Of a stretch of DNA of 64,000 nucleotides, positions 8,573-16,664 are shown one piece after another. The DNA comes from Burkholderia thailandensis E264. GTDB lineage: Bacteria; Pseudomonadota; Gammaproteobacteria; Burkholderiales; Burkholderiaceae. The position numbers and the translations under genes were made by a program. The notes beneath the pieces were generated by a model. The model ran no database searches. It was not told where the DNA came from and saw only the letters and a program-made list of their open reading frames with translations. The stretch's first letter is position 1; every line of letters begins with the position of its first letter. The DNA is taken from contig NC_007650.1 of the NCBI RefSeq assembly GCF_000012365.1, positions 1,860,001 to 1,924,000 on the forward strand, given 5' to 3'.

Positions 8573-9886
8573 ATGTTCAAATCGTTCAACAAAGACGTCG
8601 TTGATGTGTTTGCCCGAAACAAACACAAGATGGCGAAAAACGGGGCCGGTCGCCAGGTGCAGGCGCTGCTCGACGAGATCGGCGCGGCGGCATTCAGGTT
8701 GCTGCCCCATCCGCTCCTGTTTCCCGCCGACGACTTCGAGAGGCTCGCCCGGCTCGCGCGCGACCTGCTGTCCGCCCAGAACAAGATCGTGCGCCATCTG
8801 TGCCGGCACGAGTCGCGGGCCGACATGCTCGCGCGGTTCTCGCTGAACGACGCGCTCGCGCGCTATGTCGACTGGGACGAACTGGAGGCGGGCCGCCGCC
8901 GGGTCGCCCGCGTCGACATCCTGCCCTTGCCGGACGGCTATGCGGTTTGCGAGCTGAATTTCTCGGCGGCGGTCGGTGGCGCCGAGTTGTACGACTGCTA
9001 TCGCCGCTTCATGCAAACGTCGCGCTGGCCGGCGTGCGGGCGCGGCGGCTCGCCGTACGCGAATCTGCGCACGCTCTACGAAGACACGCTCCGATCGATG
9101 GAAATCGATCGAATCGTGCTGCTCGACTGGAGCTCGCACGCCGCCCGCGGCTATGCGTCGCCCGAGCTCGCCCGCCGATATCTCGCGGGCATCGCGAACG
9201 GCGTGCCCGTCGACGTTCACACCGAATTGACTTATCCGTCGAAGTGGCTGGGCGTCGGCAAAGGGAAAGGCATCCTGATTCACCGGAATTTCGTCTATGA
9301 CGACATGACGGTGAACATCGATCTGTTCGACGCCATTCACCGCAGCGGCGCCCAGTTTTCGAACGGACTGGAAGCCGAGCTGCTGATGAACAAGGCGTGG
9401 CTCGCGCTGCTGTGCGACGAGCGTTTTCATCCGCTCCTCGACGAAGGCGAGATCGCCGCGATCAGGAACCATGTTCCGCATACGTTCCGTCTCGACGAAA
9501 GCACGCTCGCCGATGCGTTGGCCCGCAAGGACGATTGGGTATTCAAGCTGAACGTGTCCTACGGCGGCGTCGACGTGCTGATCGGCAAAGATCATTCGAC
9601 CGGCGCGCTCGCCGAACGGCTGCGCCGGCAAGGCCTGACCAACTGGATTTGCCAGGCGTTCCGCGAAGTGGCGACGATGCGCCATCCGTTCGACGAAACC
9701 TTCGTCGCGGCCGAACACAAGCCCGTGCTGGGAATGTATCTGCATCGCGACGACGCGAGCGGCATGGTACTGCGCGCGAATCGCTTTTCGAGCGTGGTGA
9801 ATGCGGGCAGCGGGGCCGGGGTTCACTGGGCGGCCGTCGTCACCGAAGCGGAGAAAGCGGCCGTGCTCGCCGCGATCGACGGCTGA
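8573..9886 (+). CDS. ATP-grasp-like ligase (glutathionylspermidine-synthase-like)
   Basis: 437 aa. The C-terminal half has the look of the ATP-binding and metal-binding part of ATP-grasp ligases: a WVFKLNVSYGGVDVLIGKD segment (about 322-340), a phosphate-binding Gly-rich turn, and a terminal block with VLGMYLHR, a basic LRANRFSSVVNAGSG motif and Asn/Arg metal or phosphate ligands. The N-terminal half (VDILPLPDGYAVCELNF) resembles the circularly permuted ATP-grasp architecture. Such enzymes join a carboxylate to an amine through an acyl phosphate. The substrate cannot be read from sequence. A 2-oxoglutarate oxygenase gene follows on the same strand after 141 bases, so a two-step small-molecule or peptide modification is likely. 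Confidence 0.65.
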   Translation: MFKSFNKDVVDVFARNKHKMAKNGAGRQVQALLDEIGAAAFRLLPHPLLFPADDFERLARLARDLLSAQNKIVRHLCRHESRADMLARFSLNDALARYVDWDELEAGRRRVARVDILPLPDGYAVCELNFSAAVGGAELYDCYRRFMQTSRWPACGRGGSPYANLRTLYEDTLRSMEIDRIVLLDWSSHAARGYASPELARRYLAGIANGVPVDVHTELTYPSKWLGVGKGKGILIHRNFVYDDMTVNIDLFDAIHRSGAQFSNGLEAELLMNKAWLALLCDERFHPLLDEGEIAAIRNHVPHTFRLDESTLADALARKDDWVFKLNVSYGGVDVLIGKDHSTGALAERLRRQGLTNWICQAFREVATMRHPFDETFVAAEHKPVLGMYLHRDDASGMVLRANRFSSVVNAGSGAGVHWAAVVTEAEKAAVLAAIDG

Positions 9887-9922
9887 CGCAGCGGCGCGCG
9901 CGCCGGCTCCGCGCATGCGCCG

Positions 9923-9945
9923 CTCGAACGCGCGATGCGTTCGAG
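9923..9945 (+). terminator. hairpin between ligase and oxygenase genes
   Basis: Perfect 9-bp stem (9923-9931 with 9937-9945, 5-base loop) without a T-run, in the 141-base gap of the cassette. It could attenuate transcription between the two genes or stabilise the upstream message. Confidence 0.35.
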
Positions 9946-10027
9946 CATTGCGCGGCGGCGCGCTTCATAGGATATCGAAGCGATTTTTGCATATCGGATC
10001 TCGGACGAAAGCAATCGGGAGAAGCGC

Positions 10028-10678
10028 ATGGAAACGATCGAACGGCATTTCCGCTGCAACGAGGGAAGCGCGGCGGACTACGCCGCGCAATTGAGGGAAG
10101 TGGGCACCGTGATGCTTCCCGCCTATGTGGCTTTCGACGCGCACGAACTGGCGCACATCGACGCGCTGCAGGCCCGGCTGCCCGAAGAGCCCGTGACCGC
10201 CGGCGACGCCGGCGACACGCACGACATCTATGTCCGCCGCATCATGGTGGACCGTGCGGGCGAACGGCCGCAGCTCGTCAACCGGCCGCACTCCGAGCCG
10301 ATACTGGCGCTGCTGACCGACGCCCGGCGAACCCGATTTTTCGGCGACATGTTCGGCGCGAACGCCGAGTATTTCATTCGACGATGCCAGATCAACCGGA
10401 TGCTGAAGGATTCGTTCATCGGCCTGCACCTCGACGCCGCGAGCAATCCGGACTACGAATTCTCCGTCGTCATCCAGTTGGGCCGCGAATTCGACGGCGG
10501 CGAATTCGTCGTCCATCCGGAAGGCCGGTTGCCGAACGTGTTCGCGCCGACGTACGGCACGGTCATCGTCACGAGCTGCATGCATCGGCACGAAGTCAGG
10601 TCGGTGCGCGCGAACGAACGCACGTCGCTCGTCTACTTCTACGCGCGGCACAACGGCGTCAACCGGCGCGCGAATTGA
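10028..10678 (+). CDS. 2-oxoglutarate/Fe(II)-dependent oxygenase
   Basis: 216 aa with a GGGAGAAG ribosome-binding site just before ATG 10028. The jelly-roll fold carries a complete facial triad, H134-x-D136 (in IGLHLDAAS) and H188, and an Arg at 198 exactly ten residues after H188, the usual 2-oxoglutarate carboxylate anchor of prolyl-hydroxylase-type enzymes. The FDGGEFVV motif between them is typical. It likely hydroxylates or desaturates the product of the upstream ATP-grasp-like enzyme. Substrate unknown. Confidence 0.85.
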   Translation: METIERHFRCNEGSAADYAAQLREVGTVMLPAYVAFDAHELAHIDALQARLPEEPVTAGDAGDTHDIYVRRIMVDRAGERPQLVNRPHSEPILALLTDARRTRFFGDMFGANAEYFIRRCQINRMLKDSFIGLHLDAASNPDYEFSVVIQLGREFDGGEFVVHPEGRLPNVFAPTYGTVIVTSCMHRHEVRSVRANERTSLVYFYARHNGVNRRAN

Positions 10679-10682
10679 GCGC

Positions 10683-10734
10683 CCGAGCGGCGAGCCGGCA
10701 ACGATCGTGAGGGATCGACCGGCTCGCCGCTCGG
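10683..10734. terminator. bidirectional terminator hairpin
   Basis: Perfect 16-bp inverted repeat (10683-10698 with 10719-10734, 20-base loop) between the convergent oxygenase and GNAT-remnant genes. The stem is extremely GC-rich and there is no T-tract. Confidence 0.6.
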
Positions 10735-10741
10735 CGGTCGG

Positions 10742-11035
10742 CTACCTGCGCGCGAGCCGGCCGGTAACGACGGCCGCCGGCCGATCGCTCGGGCTCCGCG
10801 GGCCGGCGGCCGGCCGCTCGAAGACCCGCATCGGCTCGCCCTCGTATTCGGCGACGGCGGCTTCCCGATAGCCGAACTCCGCGGCCAGCTGGATCGAGCA
10901 ACGATTGTCCGGGCCGATCAGGCAAGCGGTGCGCCGCGCCGCCAGATGCGCGTGTGCCCAATCGAGCACCGCTTGCAACGCCTCGCGCGCGATGCCCTGC
11001 CCCCACGCGGCCGGGGCGAGCGCGCCGCCCGTCAC
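10742..11035 (-). pseudogene. C-terminal fragment of a GNAT acetyltransferase
   Basis: About 97 codons matching only the C-terminal half of a RimJ/RimL-type GNAT. They include the acetyl-CoA pyrophosphate loop AAWGQGIAREAL, and then DNRCSIQLAAEFGYRE and VFERP, which form the last strands. The N-terminal strands are missing; upstream in this frame is the antisense-free body of the DUF488 gene. A GTG at 11035 overlaps the DUF488 TGA as GTGA, so the stub could still be translated by coupling. Most likely a deletion joined DUF488 to the GNAT remnant. Confidence 0.6.
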
Positions 11036-11421
11036 GACCGGATCGATGCGCCCCGCTCCTCGAGCAGCTCGCGCAGGACGCTGCGATGGCAGCGGGCTTC
11101 GTTCTCGCAATAGCAGCCGATCGCGAAGTTCGACGTCGTCGACAACACGGCGAGCACGTCGAGCACCTTGCTCGCGTCGCCGTGTTTCATCTCCGCGCGA
11201 AACTTGCGCGCGAACGCCTTCCATTCGGCGTCGGATTCCGCCGCCTGCGCTTCGGCGACGAGCTCGGGGCTCGGCGAAAGCGTCGGCAGCCAGACATCGT
11301 AATAGTCGCGCGACGCGAACTCGTCTTTCGGCACGCCTCGCGGCGGACGGCGCACGGTGCCGATCCGCACGCCCTCGTCGTCGGCACGCGGCGTGCCGAG
11401 CCGCACGATGCTGATGCTCAT
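11032..11421 (-). CDS. DUF488 family protein
   Basis: 129 aa from ATG 11421, preceded by AGGAG; the frame continues upstream to 11484 without support. The N-terminus MSISIVRLGTPR, the DYYDVWLPTLSPS block, and the C-terminal CYCENEARCHRSVL motif with conserved Cys/His are typical of DUF488, a family of unknown function. The stop overlaps a GTG that opens the GNAT fragment. Confidence 0.85.
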   Translation of the reverse strand: MSISIVRLGTPRADDEGVRIGTVRRPPRGVPKDEFASRDYYDVWLPTLSPSPELVAEAQAAESDAEWKAFARKFRAEMKHGDASKVLDVLAVLSTTSNFAIGCYCENEARCHRSVLRELLEERGASIRS

Positions 11422-11487
11422 GCTGGACTCCTGTTCAGAGCGGCCGGCGCGCGGCGCGCCAACCGCCCGACGCGCACGATGCACGCC

Positions 11488-12690
11488 TCAGACGCCGCTC
11501 GCGATCACAGCGCCGATCGCTTCCGCGACGATCCCGACGTTCGCCTCGTTCAGGCCGGCCACGCACATGCGGCCCGAGCGCAGCACATAAACGCCGTGCT
11601 GCTCGCGCAGGCACTCGACCTGCGCCTCGGTGAGCCCCGTGTACGTGAACATCCCGCGCTGCTTCACGTAGCGCGACAGCGCCTCGCCCTGCACGTGCGC
11701 GCGCAGGCCATCGTGGATCGCGCCGCGCATCTTCGCGATGCGCCGGCACATCGCCGCGAGCTCTTCTTCCCATTGCGCGCGCAGCGCGGGCGTCGTCAGC
11801 ACTTGCGCGACGATCTTCGCGCCGTACGTCGGCGGGTTGCTGTAGTTCGAGCGCACCGCGCCCGCGAGCTGGCCGAGCACGCGCGCGGCGGCCGCCGCGT
11901 CCTCGCAGATCACCGACAGCGCGCCGACGCGCTCGCCGTACAGCGAGAAATTCTTCGAGAACGAGTTCGCGACGAACGCCGGCATCCCGCGGCGCGCCAG
12001 CTCGCGGATCGCGAACGCGTCGGCCGCGAGCCCCGCGCCGAAGCCCTGATACGCCATGTCGACGAACGGCAGCAACTCGCGCGCCTGCAGCACGTCGATC
12101 AGCTTGAGCCACTGCGCGTCGTCGAGATCGACGCCCGTCGGGTTGTGGCAGCACGCATGCAGCAGCACGACGCTCCTTTTCGGCAGCGCGTCGATCGCGG
12201 CCAGCATCGCGTCGAACTTCAGGCCGCCCGTCGCCTCGTCGTAGTACGGGTACGTGTTGACCGTGAAGCCCGCGCGCTCGAAGATGAACCGGTGGTTCTC
12301 CCAGCTCGGATCGCTGATCCACACCTGCGCGTGCGGGAAATAGCGCTTGATGAAATCCGCGCCGACCTTCAGCGCGCCCGAACCGCCGAGCGTCTGAACC
12401 GTCGCGATGCGTCCGGCCGCGCGCGCGTCGCTGTTCTCGCCGAACACGACCGCCTGCACCGCGTCGCGATACGCCGCGAGCCCCGTCATCGGCAAATACG
12501 GCTTCGGGCCGGATTCGCGCTGCACGACGGCCTCGGCCTCGCGCACGGCGCCCATCACCGGAATCCTGCCGTCGTCGTCGAAATAGATGCCGATGCTCAG
12601 GTTGACCTTGCGTGTGCGCGGGTCCTGCTGGAAGTTCTCGTTCAGCGTGAGAATCGGATCGCCGGGGTATGCATCGATATGTTCAAACAT
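11488..12690 (-). CDS. tyrB: aromatic amino acid aminotransferase
   Basis: 400 aa class-I PLP transaminase beginning MFEHIDAYPGDPILTL, the standard TyrB/AspC N-terminus, from ATG 12690. The PLP-lysine motif NSFSKNFSLYGERVG, the CCHNPTG motif and the C-terminal RMCVAGLN arginine motif are present. It resembles E. coli TyrB along its whole length. It catalyses the last step of Phe/Tyr synthesis and the first step of their breakdown. It lies 31 bases downstream of aroP on the same strand, so uptake and transamination of aromatic amino acids are probably co-transcribed, with the divergent Lrp-type gene as regulator. Confidence 0.93.
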   Translation of the reverse strand: MFEHIDAYPGDPILTLNENFQQDPRTRKVNLSIGIYFDDDGRIPVMGAVREAEAVVQRESGPKPYLPMTGLAAYRDAVQAVVFGENSDARAAGRIATVQTLGGSGALKVGADFIKRYFPHAQVWISDPSWENHRFIFERAGFTVNTYPYYDEATGGLKFDAMLAAIDALPKRSVVLLHACCHNPTGVDLDDAQWLKLIDVLQARELLPFVDMAYQGFGAGLAADAFAIRELARRGMPAFVANSFSKNFSLYGERVGALSVICEDAAAAARVLGQLAGAVRSNYSNPPTYGAKIVAQVLTTPALRAQWEEELAAMCRRIAKMRGAIHDGLRAHVQGEALSRYVKQRGMFTYTGLTEAQVECLREQHGVYVLRSGRMCVAGLNEANVGIVAEAIGAVIASGV

Positions 12691-12721
12691 GGCGGTTTCT
12701 ACAGGTGGAGATAAATCGGGA

Positions 12722-14107
12722 TCAACGGGCCGACACGCCTTCGCCGAGCGCATAGCCGGCGCCGCGCTGGCGGAAACGGTAGCCGAGCGCGAGCACGACG
12801 AGCCACACGGGGATCAGGTAGACGGACAGCCGCAGATCCGGCGTGCGGAACATGACGACGAGGATGGCCGCCATGAAGACGAGACAGAGATAGTTCGTCA
12901 GCGGGTAGCCGAGACTCTTGAAGCGCGTCGTCTCGCCCGACGCGCGTTTCGCCTGACGAAACCGCAGATGAATCACGCTGATCATTGCCCAGTTGATGAT
13001 GATCGCCGATACGACGAGCCCCATCAACAGCTCGAACGCCTTGCCCGGCATGAAATAATTGATCACGACGCACAGCGCGGTCGCGAACGCCGACACGCCG
13101 AGCGCGGCGATCGGAATGCCGCGCCGGCTCACGCGCGCGAGCGCCCGCGGCGCGTTGCCCTGCTGCGCGAGGCCGTACAGCATCCGGCTGTTGCAGTACA
13201 CGCAGCTGTTGTAGACGGACAGCGCGGCCGTCAGCACGACGACGTTCAGCACGTTCGCGGCGACGTCGCTCGACAGCGCATGGAAGATCAGCACGAACGG
13301 ACTGCCGCCCGTCACGACCTTCTGCCACGGATACAGCGACAGCAGCACGCCAAGCGCGCCGATGTAGAAAATCAGAATCCGGTAGATCACCTGGTTCGTC
13401 GCGCGCGGGATGCTGTGTGACGGGTCGTCCGCCTCCGCGGCCGTGATGCCGACGAGCTCGAGGCCGCCGAACGAGAACATGATGACCGCCATCGCCATCG
13501 CGAGGCCGCCGATGCCGTTCGGGAAGAAGCCGCCGTGCCGCCACAGGTTCGCGACGCCGGCATCGGGGCCCGCGTGCCCCGACAGCAGCAGGTAGCCGCC
13601 GAAGCCGATCATCCCGACGATCGCGGCGACCTTGATGATCGAGAACCAGAACTCGGTCTCGCCGTACGACTTGACGCTCGCGAGATTGACCGCGTTGATC
13701 GCGACGAAGAACACGAGCGCGGAGATCCAGGTCGGCACGCCCGGCCACCAGTACTGTACGTAGATGCCGACCGCGGACAGCTCGGCCATGCTGACGAGCA
13801 CGTACAGCACCCAGTAGTTCCAGCCTGACAGAAAGCCCGTGAAGTGCCCGCAGTATTTGTTCGCGAAATAGCTGAACGAGCCGGCGACGGGCTCGTCGAC
13901 GACCATCTCCCCCAACTGCCGCATGATGAAGAACGCGACGACGCCGGCGATCGCATAGCCGAGCAGCACCGACGGCCCCGCCATCTGAATCGTCTGGGCA
14001 ATGCCGAGGAAAAGCCCGGTGCCGATCGCGCCGCCGAGCGCGATCAGCTGGATGTGGCGATTCTTCAGCCCCCGCTTGAGGCTGTCGTTGTCCTGATCTG
14101 AAACCAT
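12722..14107 (-). CDS. aroP: aromatic amino acid permease
   Basis: 461 aa APC-superfamily transporter with about 12 hydrophobic segments. It begins LKRGLKNRHIQLIALGG and includes GAIGTGLFLG, MFSFGGLELVGITAAEA and LSVYNSCVYCNSRML, all matching E. coli AroP closely. It imports Phe, Tyr and Trp with protons at the inner membrane. It is the first gene of a two-gene operon with tyrB and is divergent from an Lrp/AsnC regulator. Confidence 0.92.
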   Translation of the reverse strand: MVSDQDNDSLKRGLKNRHIQLIALGGAIGTGLFLGIAQTIQMAGPSVLLGYAIAGVVAFFIMRQLGEMVVDEPVAGSFSYFANKYCGHFTGFLSGWNYWVLYVLVSMAELSAVGIYVQYWWPGVPTWISALVFFVAINAVNLASVKSYGETEFWFSIIKVAAIVGMIGFGGYLLLSGHAGPDAGVANLWRHGGFFPNGIGGLAMAMAVIMFSFGGLELVGITAAEADDPSHSIPRATNQVIYRILIFYIGALGVLLSLYPWQKVVTGGSPFVLIFHALSSDVAANVLNVVVLTAALSVYNSCVYCNSRMLYGLAQQGNAPRALARVSRRGIPIAALGVSAFATALCVVINYFMPGKAFELLMGLVVSAIIINWAMISVIHLRFRQAKRASGETTRFKSLGYPLTNYLCLVFMAAILVVMFRTPDLRLSVYLIPVWLVVLALGYRFRQRGAGYALGEGVSAR

Positions 14108-14440
14108 GTCTTCTCCGTCTCATCCGCCCTTTTTGGAGGCGGCGCGCCTTCGGGTCGCCCCGGGCGCCGTGTACTTGTTTCCGGCCGCCGGCGCGGGTGT
14201 CGCGGCGAGCGGCCGGGCTGGGGATGCCGAGTTCCTGCGCGGCGTGCGGCGTCCTCGCGTCGAGCGGAAAGCACAGCCGCCCCGCGCCTGCCCGCGCGCT
14301 CCGATTTTTTTATTGATCTCGCGCAAAAAATCGGGGCTCAGTTTATCGCCGGCAGGATGAAATGGGGTTTCGTAAGCCCTTCATGCAAACCCTACATTAT
14401 GAGATAAAATTGCATGCAGGAGACAGCCGAGGAAACAAAA
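14108..14440. promoter_or_regulatory. aroP / Lrp-type divergent promoter region
   Basis: The gap contains a perfect 10-bp inverted repeat at 14301-14334 (arms of CCGATTTTTT type, 14-base spacer). A second pair, GGGTTT at 14365-14370 and AAACCC at 14387-14392, lies nearer the regulator. A -10-like TAAAAT sits near 14404-14409. That is about 32 bases before the preferred ATG at 14441 and overlaps the alternative ATG at 14414. Lrp-type regulators commonly bind such AT-rich dyads; binding here is inferred. Confidence 0.5.
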
Positions 14441-14908
14441 ATGCAAGAACCGCTTCTTGATCGCATCGATCGCCATCTGCTCGAGATCCTGCAGGAAAAC
14501 GGCCGCATCTCCAATCTGGAGCTGGCCAAGGCCGTCGGGCTGTCGCCCGCGCAGACGCTGCGGCGCCACCGGCGCCTGGAGGAGATCGGCGCCATCAAGC
14601 GCTACGAAACCCGGCTCGACGCCGACACGCTCGGTTTCGGCGTCACCGCGTTCGTCCAGGTGACGATGGAGCGCGGGCACATCCGCGATCTGTCGACGTT
14701 CCAGAAGCTCGTCTCCGAGCTCGCGCAAATCCAGGAGTGTTTTTCGGTCACGGGCGACATCGACTACGTGCTGAAGGTCGTCGCCGCGGATCTGAAGGGC
14801 CTGTCGACTTTCCTGCTCGATACATTGATGCGCATTCCCGGCGTGAGCGGCGTGCATTCGAGCGTGTGCCTCGACGAGATCAAGTGCACGAGCGCGATGC
14901 CGCTGTAG
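14441..14908 (+). CDS. Lrp/AsnC family transcriptional regulator
   Basis: 155 aa from ATG 14441, chosen because GAGGAA lies about 7 bases upstream and a -10-like box overlaps the earlier ATG at 14414. An N-terminal helix-turn-helix (LLEILQENGRISNLELAKAVGLSPAQTLRRHRRLE) is followed by the RAM effector domain (YETRLDADTLGF, TGDIDYVLKVVAADL). It is divergent from aroP-tyrB and probably controls them in response to an aromatic amino acid. Confidence 0.9.
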   Translation: MQEPLLDRIDRHLLEILQENGRISNLELAKAVGLSPAQTLRRHRRLEEIGAIKRYETRLDADTLGFGVTAFVQVTMERGHIRDLSTFQKLVSELAQIQECFSVTGDIDYVLKVVAADLKGLSTFLLDTLMRIPGVSGVHSSVCLDEIKCTSAMPL

Positions 14909-15070
14909 CGCCGGCAAACGGCGGTCCGGGGCGGCCCGCCCGCGCGCGGCGGCCCAGCCGGCGCGCGACGAACGTCGCCAAGCGATCGCCGCCGCGCGCA
15001 ACCGGCCGATCGGGAAGCTGGCCGATCGGGAAGCCGACAATACTCGCCGCGACTTACGCGCGCGGGACCG

Positions 15071-15094
15071 TTCGCGTTGCGCGACACGACTTCG
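15071..15094 (+). promoter_or_regulatory. hrpII-type box (TTCG-N16-TTCG)
   Basis: TTCG at 15071-15074 and TTCG at 15091-15094 are separated by exactly 16 bases, 87 bases before the ATG of the candidate effector. This is the element recognised by HrpB-type AraC activators of Ralstonia-like type III secretion systems, including the plant-pathogen-like system of the B. pseudomallei group. A chance match is possible in TTCG-rich DNA. Confidence 0.5.
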
Positions 15095-15181
15095 GCGGCC
15101 GCAATGCGCGCCGCGCCCGCTCGACGATACTTGCCGCACCGTATCGGTCGCGCCGCGACGACGGTCAATCGAGGGCACATC

Positions 15182-15706
15182 ATGGGCGGGACGATTTCAA
15201 AAAGCAGCGAAGCGGCGTCGAGCGCATCGATACTGGCCACTCAATCGAACTCCAGCACGGCCGCGACGCCGAAGGCGTCGTCGCAACCGACGCAGCGCAG
15301 GAACTCGACCGGGGCGCTCGAAGGGCTGATGCCGTTTGCGCAAAAAGGCAGCATCGGCGAGCTGCAGAATTTCGCGGCCCACGCGTTCTCCGTCACGACC
15401 GGCGCGTCGCCGGCGCTCGTCGACGCAGCTCACCACAATCCCGCGATGCAGGAATTGCGCGAGCAGCCGATCACGAGCGATAACGTCACCAAGCTATGCC
15501 AGATGGAAACCGAAGCCGCGAGAAAGGGCGACCCGTCCATTTGGCAAAACAGGCTGGCAGCGAGCACGCTCGCGGACGTGGGGCGCCATGCCATCGCGCA
15601 GACGGCGGCGCTCAACGCATCGCTCGGCCGCAACGGCCCGCTGAAAACGCAGGAGGAAGGCGGCTGGAACGTGCACGAGCACGTCATCGGCGTGCACGGC
15701 AGCTAA
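15182..15706 (+). CDS. candidate type III secreted effector with N-myristoylation motif
   Basis: 174 aa from ATG 15182, with GAGGG 8 bases upstream. The N-terminus MGGTISKSS fits the eukaryotic N-myristoylation consensus (Gly2, Ser6, Lys7). The first 45 residues are very rich in Ser, Thr and Ala, as in type III secretion signals, and have no hydrophobic signal peptide. The rest (ALVDAAHHNPAMQELREQP and WNVHEHVIGVHGS, for example) matches no family I recognise. A perfect TTCG-N16-TTCG box lies upstream. The gene stands alone, with a 16-bp tandem duplication at 15004-15035 further upstream. Secretion is inferred from these signals, not shown. Confidence 0.6.
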   Translation: MGGTISKSSEAASSASILATQSNSSTAATPKASSQPTQRRNSTGALEGLMPFAQKGSIGELQNFAAHAFSVTTGASPALVDAAHHNPAMQELREQPITSDNVTKLCQMETEAARKGDPSIWQNRLAASTLADVGRHAIAQTAALNASLGRNGPLKTQEEGGWNVHEHVIGVHGS

Positions 15707-15765
15707 ACCCACGGCGACGTCGCCCGGCACCGGAACGAACCGGCGCCGCGGCCCGCCGCCGCGCG

Positions 15766-16404
15766 TCACGCGACGTAGCCCGCCACGCTGACGAACTGGC
15801 ACAGGCTGCCCGCCAGCACGAACAGGTGCCAGATGCCATGCCCGTGGCGGATGCGCTCGTCGTTGATGAAGAAGTAGATGCCGGCGCTGTAGATGACGCC
15901 GCCCGCCACGAGCCACGCCGTCCCCGCCGCGGGCAGCGCGTGGACGAGCGGGCGGATCGCGACGAGCGCGAGCCAGCCCATCAACACGTACAGCACCATC
16001 GACACGCTGCGCGTGCGCCGCCCGAGCGTGAGCTCCTGCACGATGCCGAACGCGGCGAGCCCCCAGCTCACGCCGAACAGCGACCACCCCCACGGCCCGC
16101 GCAGCGTGACGAGCGTGAACGGCGTGTAGCTGCCCGCGATCAGCAGGTAGATCGCCGAGTGATCGCATTTCTGCAGAACGGCTTTCAGCCGCGGGCCACG
16201 CACGCTGTGGTAAAGCGTCGAGATCGCGTAAAGCACGCACAGCATCGCGCCGTACACGCTGAAGCTCACCACCTTGTAAGCGTCGCCGTCGAGCGCGCCC
16301 ATCGTCACGAGCGTGGCGAGGCCCGCCACCGACAGCACCGCGCCGACGAGATGGGAAATGCTGTTGAAACGCTCACCGACATGCACGACGCGACTCTCCC
16401 GCAC
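15766..16404 (-). CDS. haemolysin III / TrhA family membrane protein
   Basis: 212 aa with seven predicted membrane segments, of the PAQR superfamily. Conserved polar residues of the family are visible: ERFNSISHLVGA near the N-terminus, the STLYHSVRG motif, the CDHSAIYLLIAGSYTPF motif, and the C-terminal RIRHGHGIWHLFVLAG histidines, which form the metal site. Bacterial members are linked to membrane energetics and fluidity; the haemolysin name is historical. It appears monocistronic. Confidence 0.9.
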   Translation of the reverse strand: MRESRVVHVGERFNSISHLVGAVLSVAGLATLVTMGALDGDAYKVVSFSVYGAMLCVLYAISTLYHSVRGPRLKAVLQKCDHSAIYLLIAGSYTPFTLVTLRGPWGWSLFGVSWGLAAFGIVQELTLGRRTRSVSMVLYVLMGWLALVAIRPLVHALPAAGTAWLVAGGVIYSAGIYFFINDERIRHGHGIWHLFVLAGSLCQFVSVAGYVA

Positions 16405-16590
16405 GGTTTCATCAAGACAAATTATGCAGATGATACCGGTCCCGGGAAGAAAGCGGCGGCGGCTTTTCTGCGCCGGACGGGCGCCGGATCAAGCCGACGC
16501 GGCTCGAAGCCGGCGGCGCGCGCCGAGAGCGCGCCGCGCCACACGGCTTCGTCTCGGCGGCGCAACCTTCGCGGCCGGTCGCGCCGAACG

Positions 16591-16623
16591 AAAAACGGGC
16601 GGACGCCGCCCGGCGCCCGCCCG
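16591..16623 (-). terminator. intrinsic terminator of the livK-type gene
   Basis: Reading leftward, a GC-only stem (CGGGCGG / CCGCCCG, outer arms 16617-16623 and 16596-16602) is followed directly by five T residues (A-run 16591-16595 on the plus strand). A further perfect 8-bp hairpin lies at 16643-16660, just past the stop codon. Confidence 0.7.
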
Positions 16624-16664
16624 CTTGTCACGATCGGCCAGCCGGCGGCGAACGCCGCCGCGGC

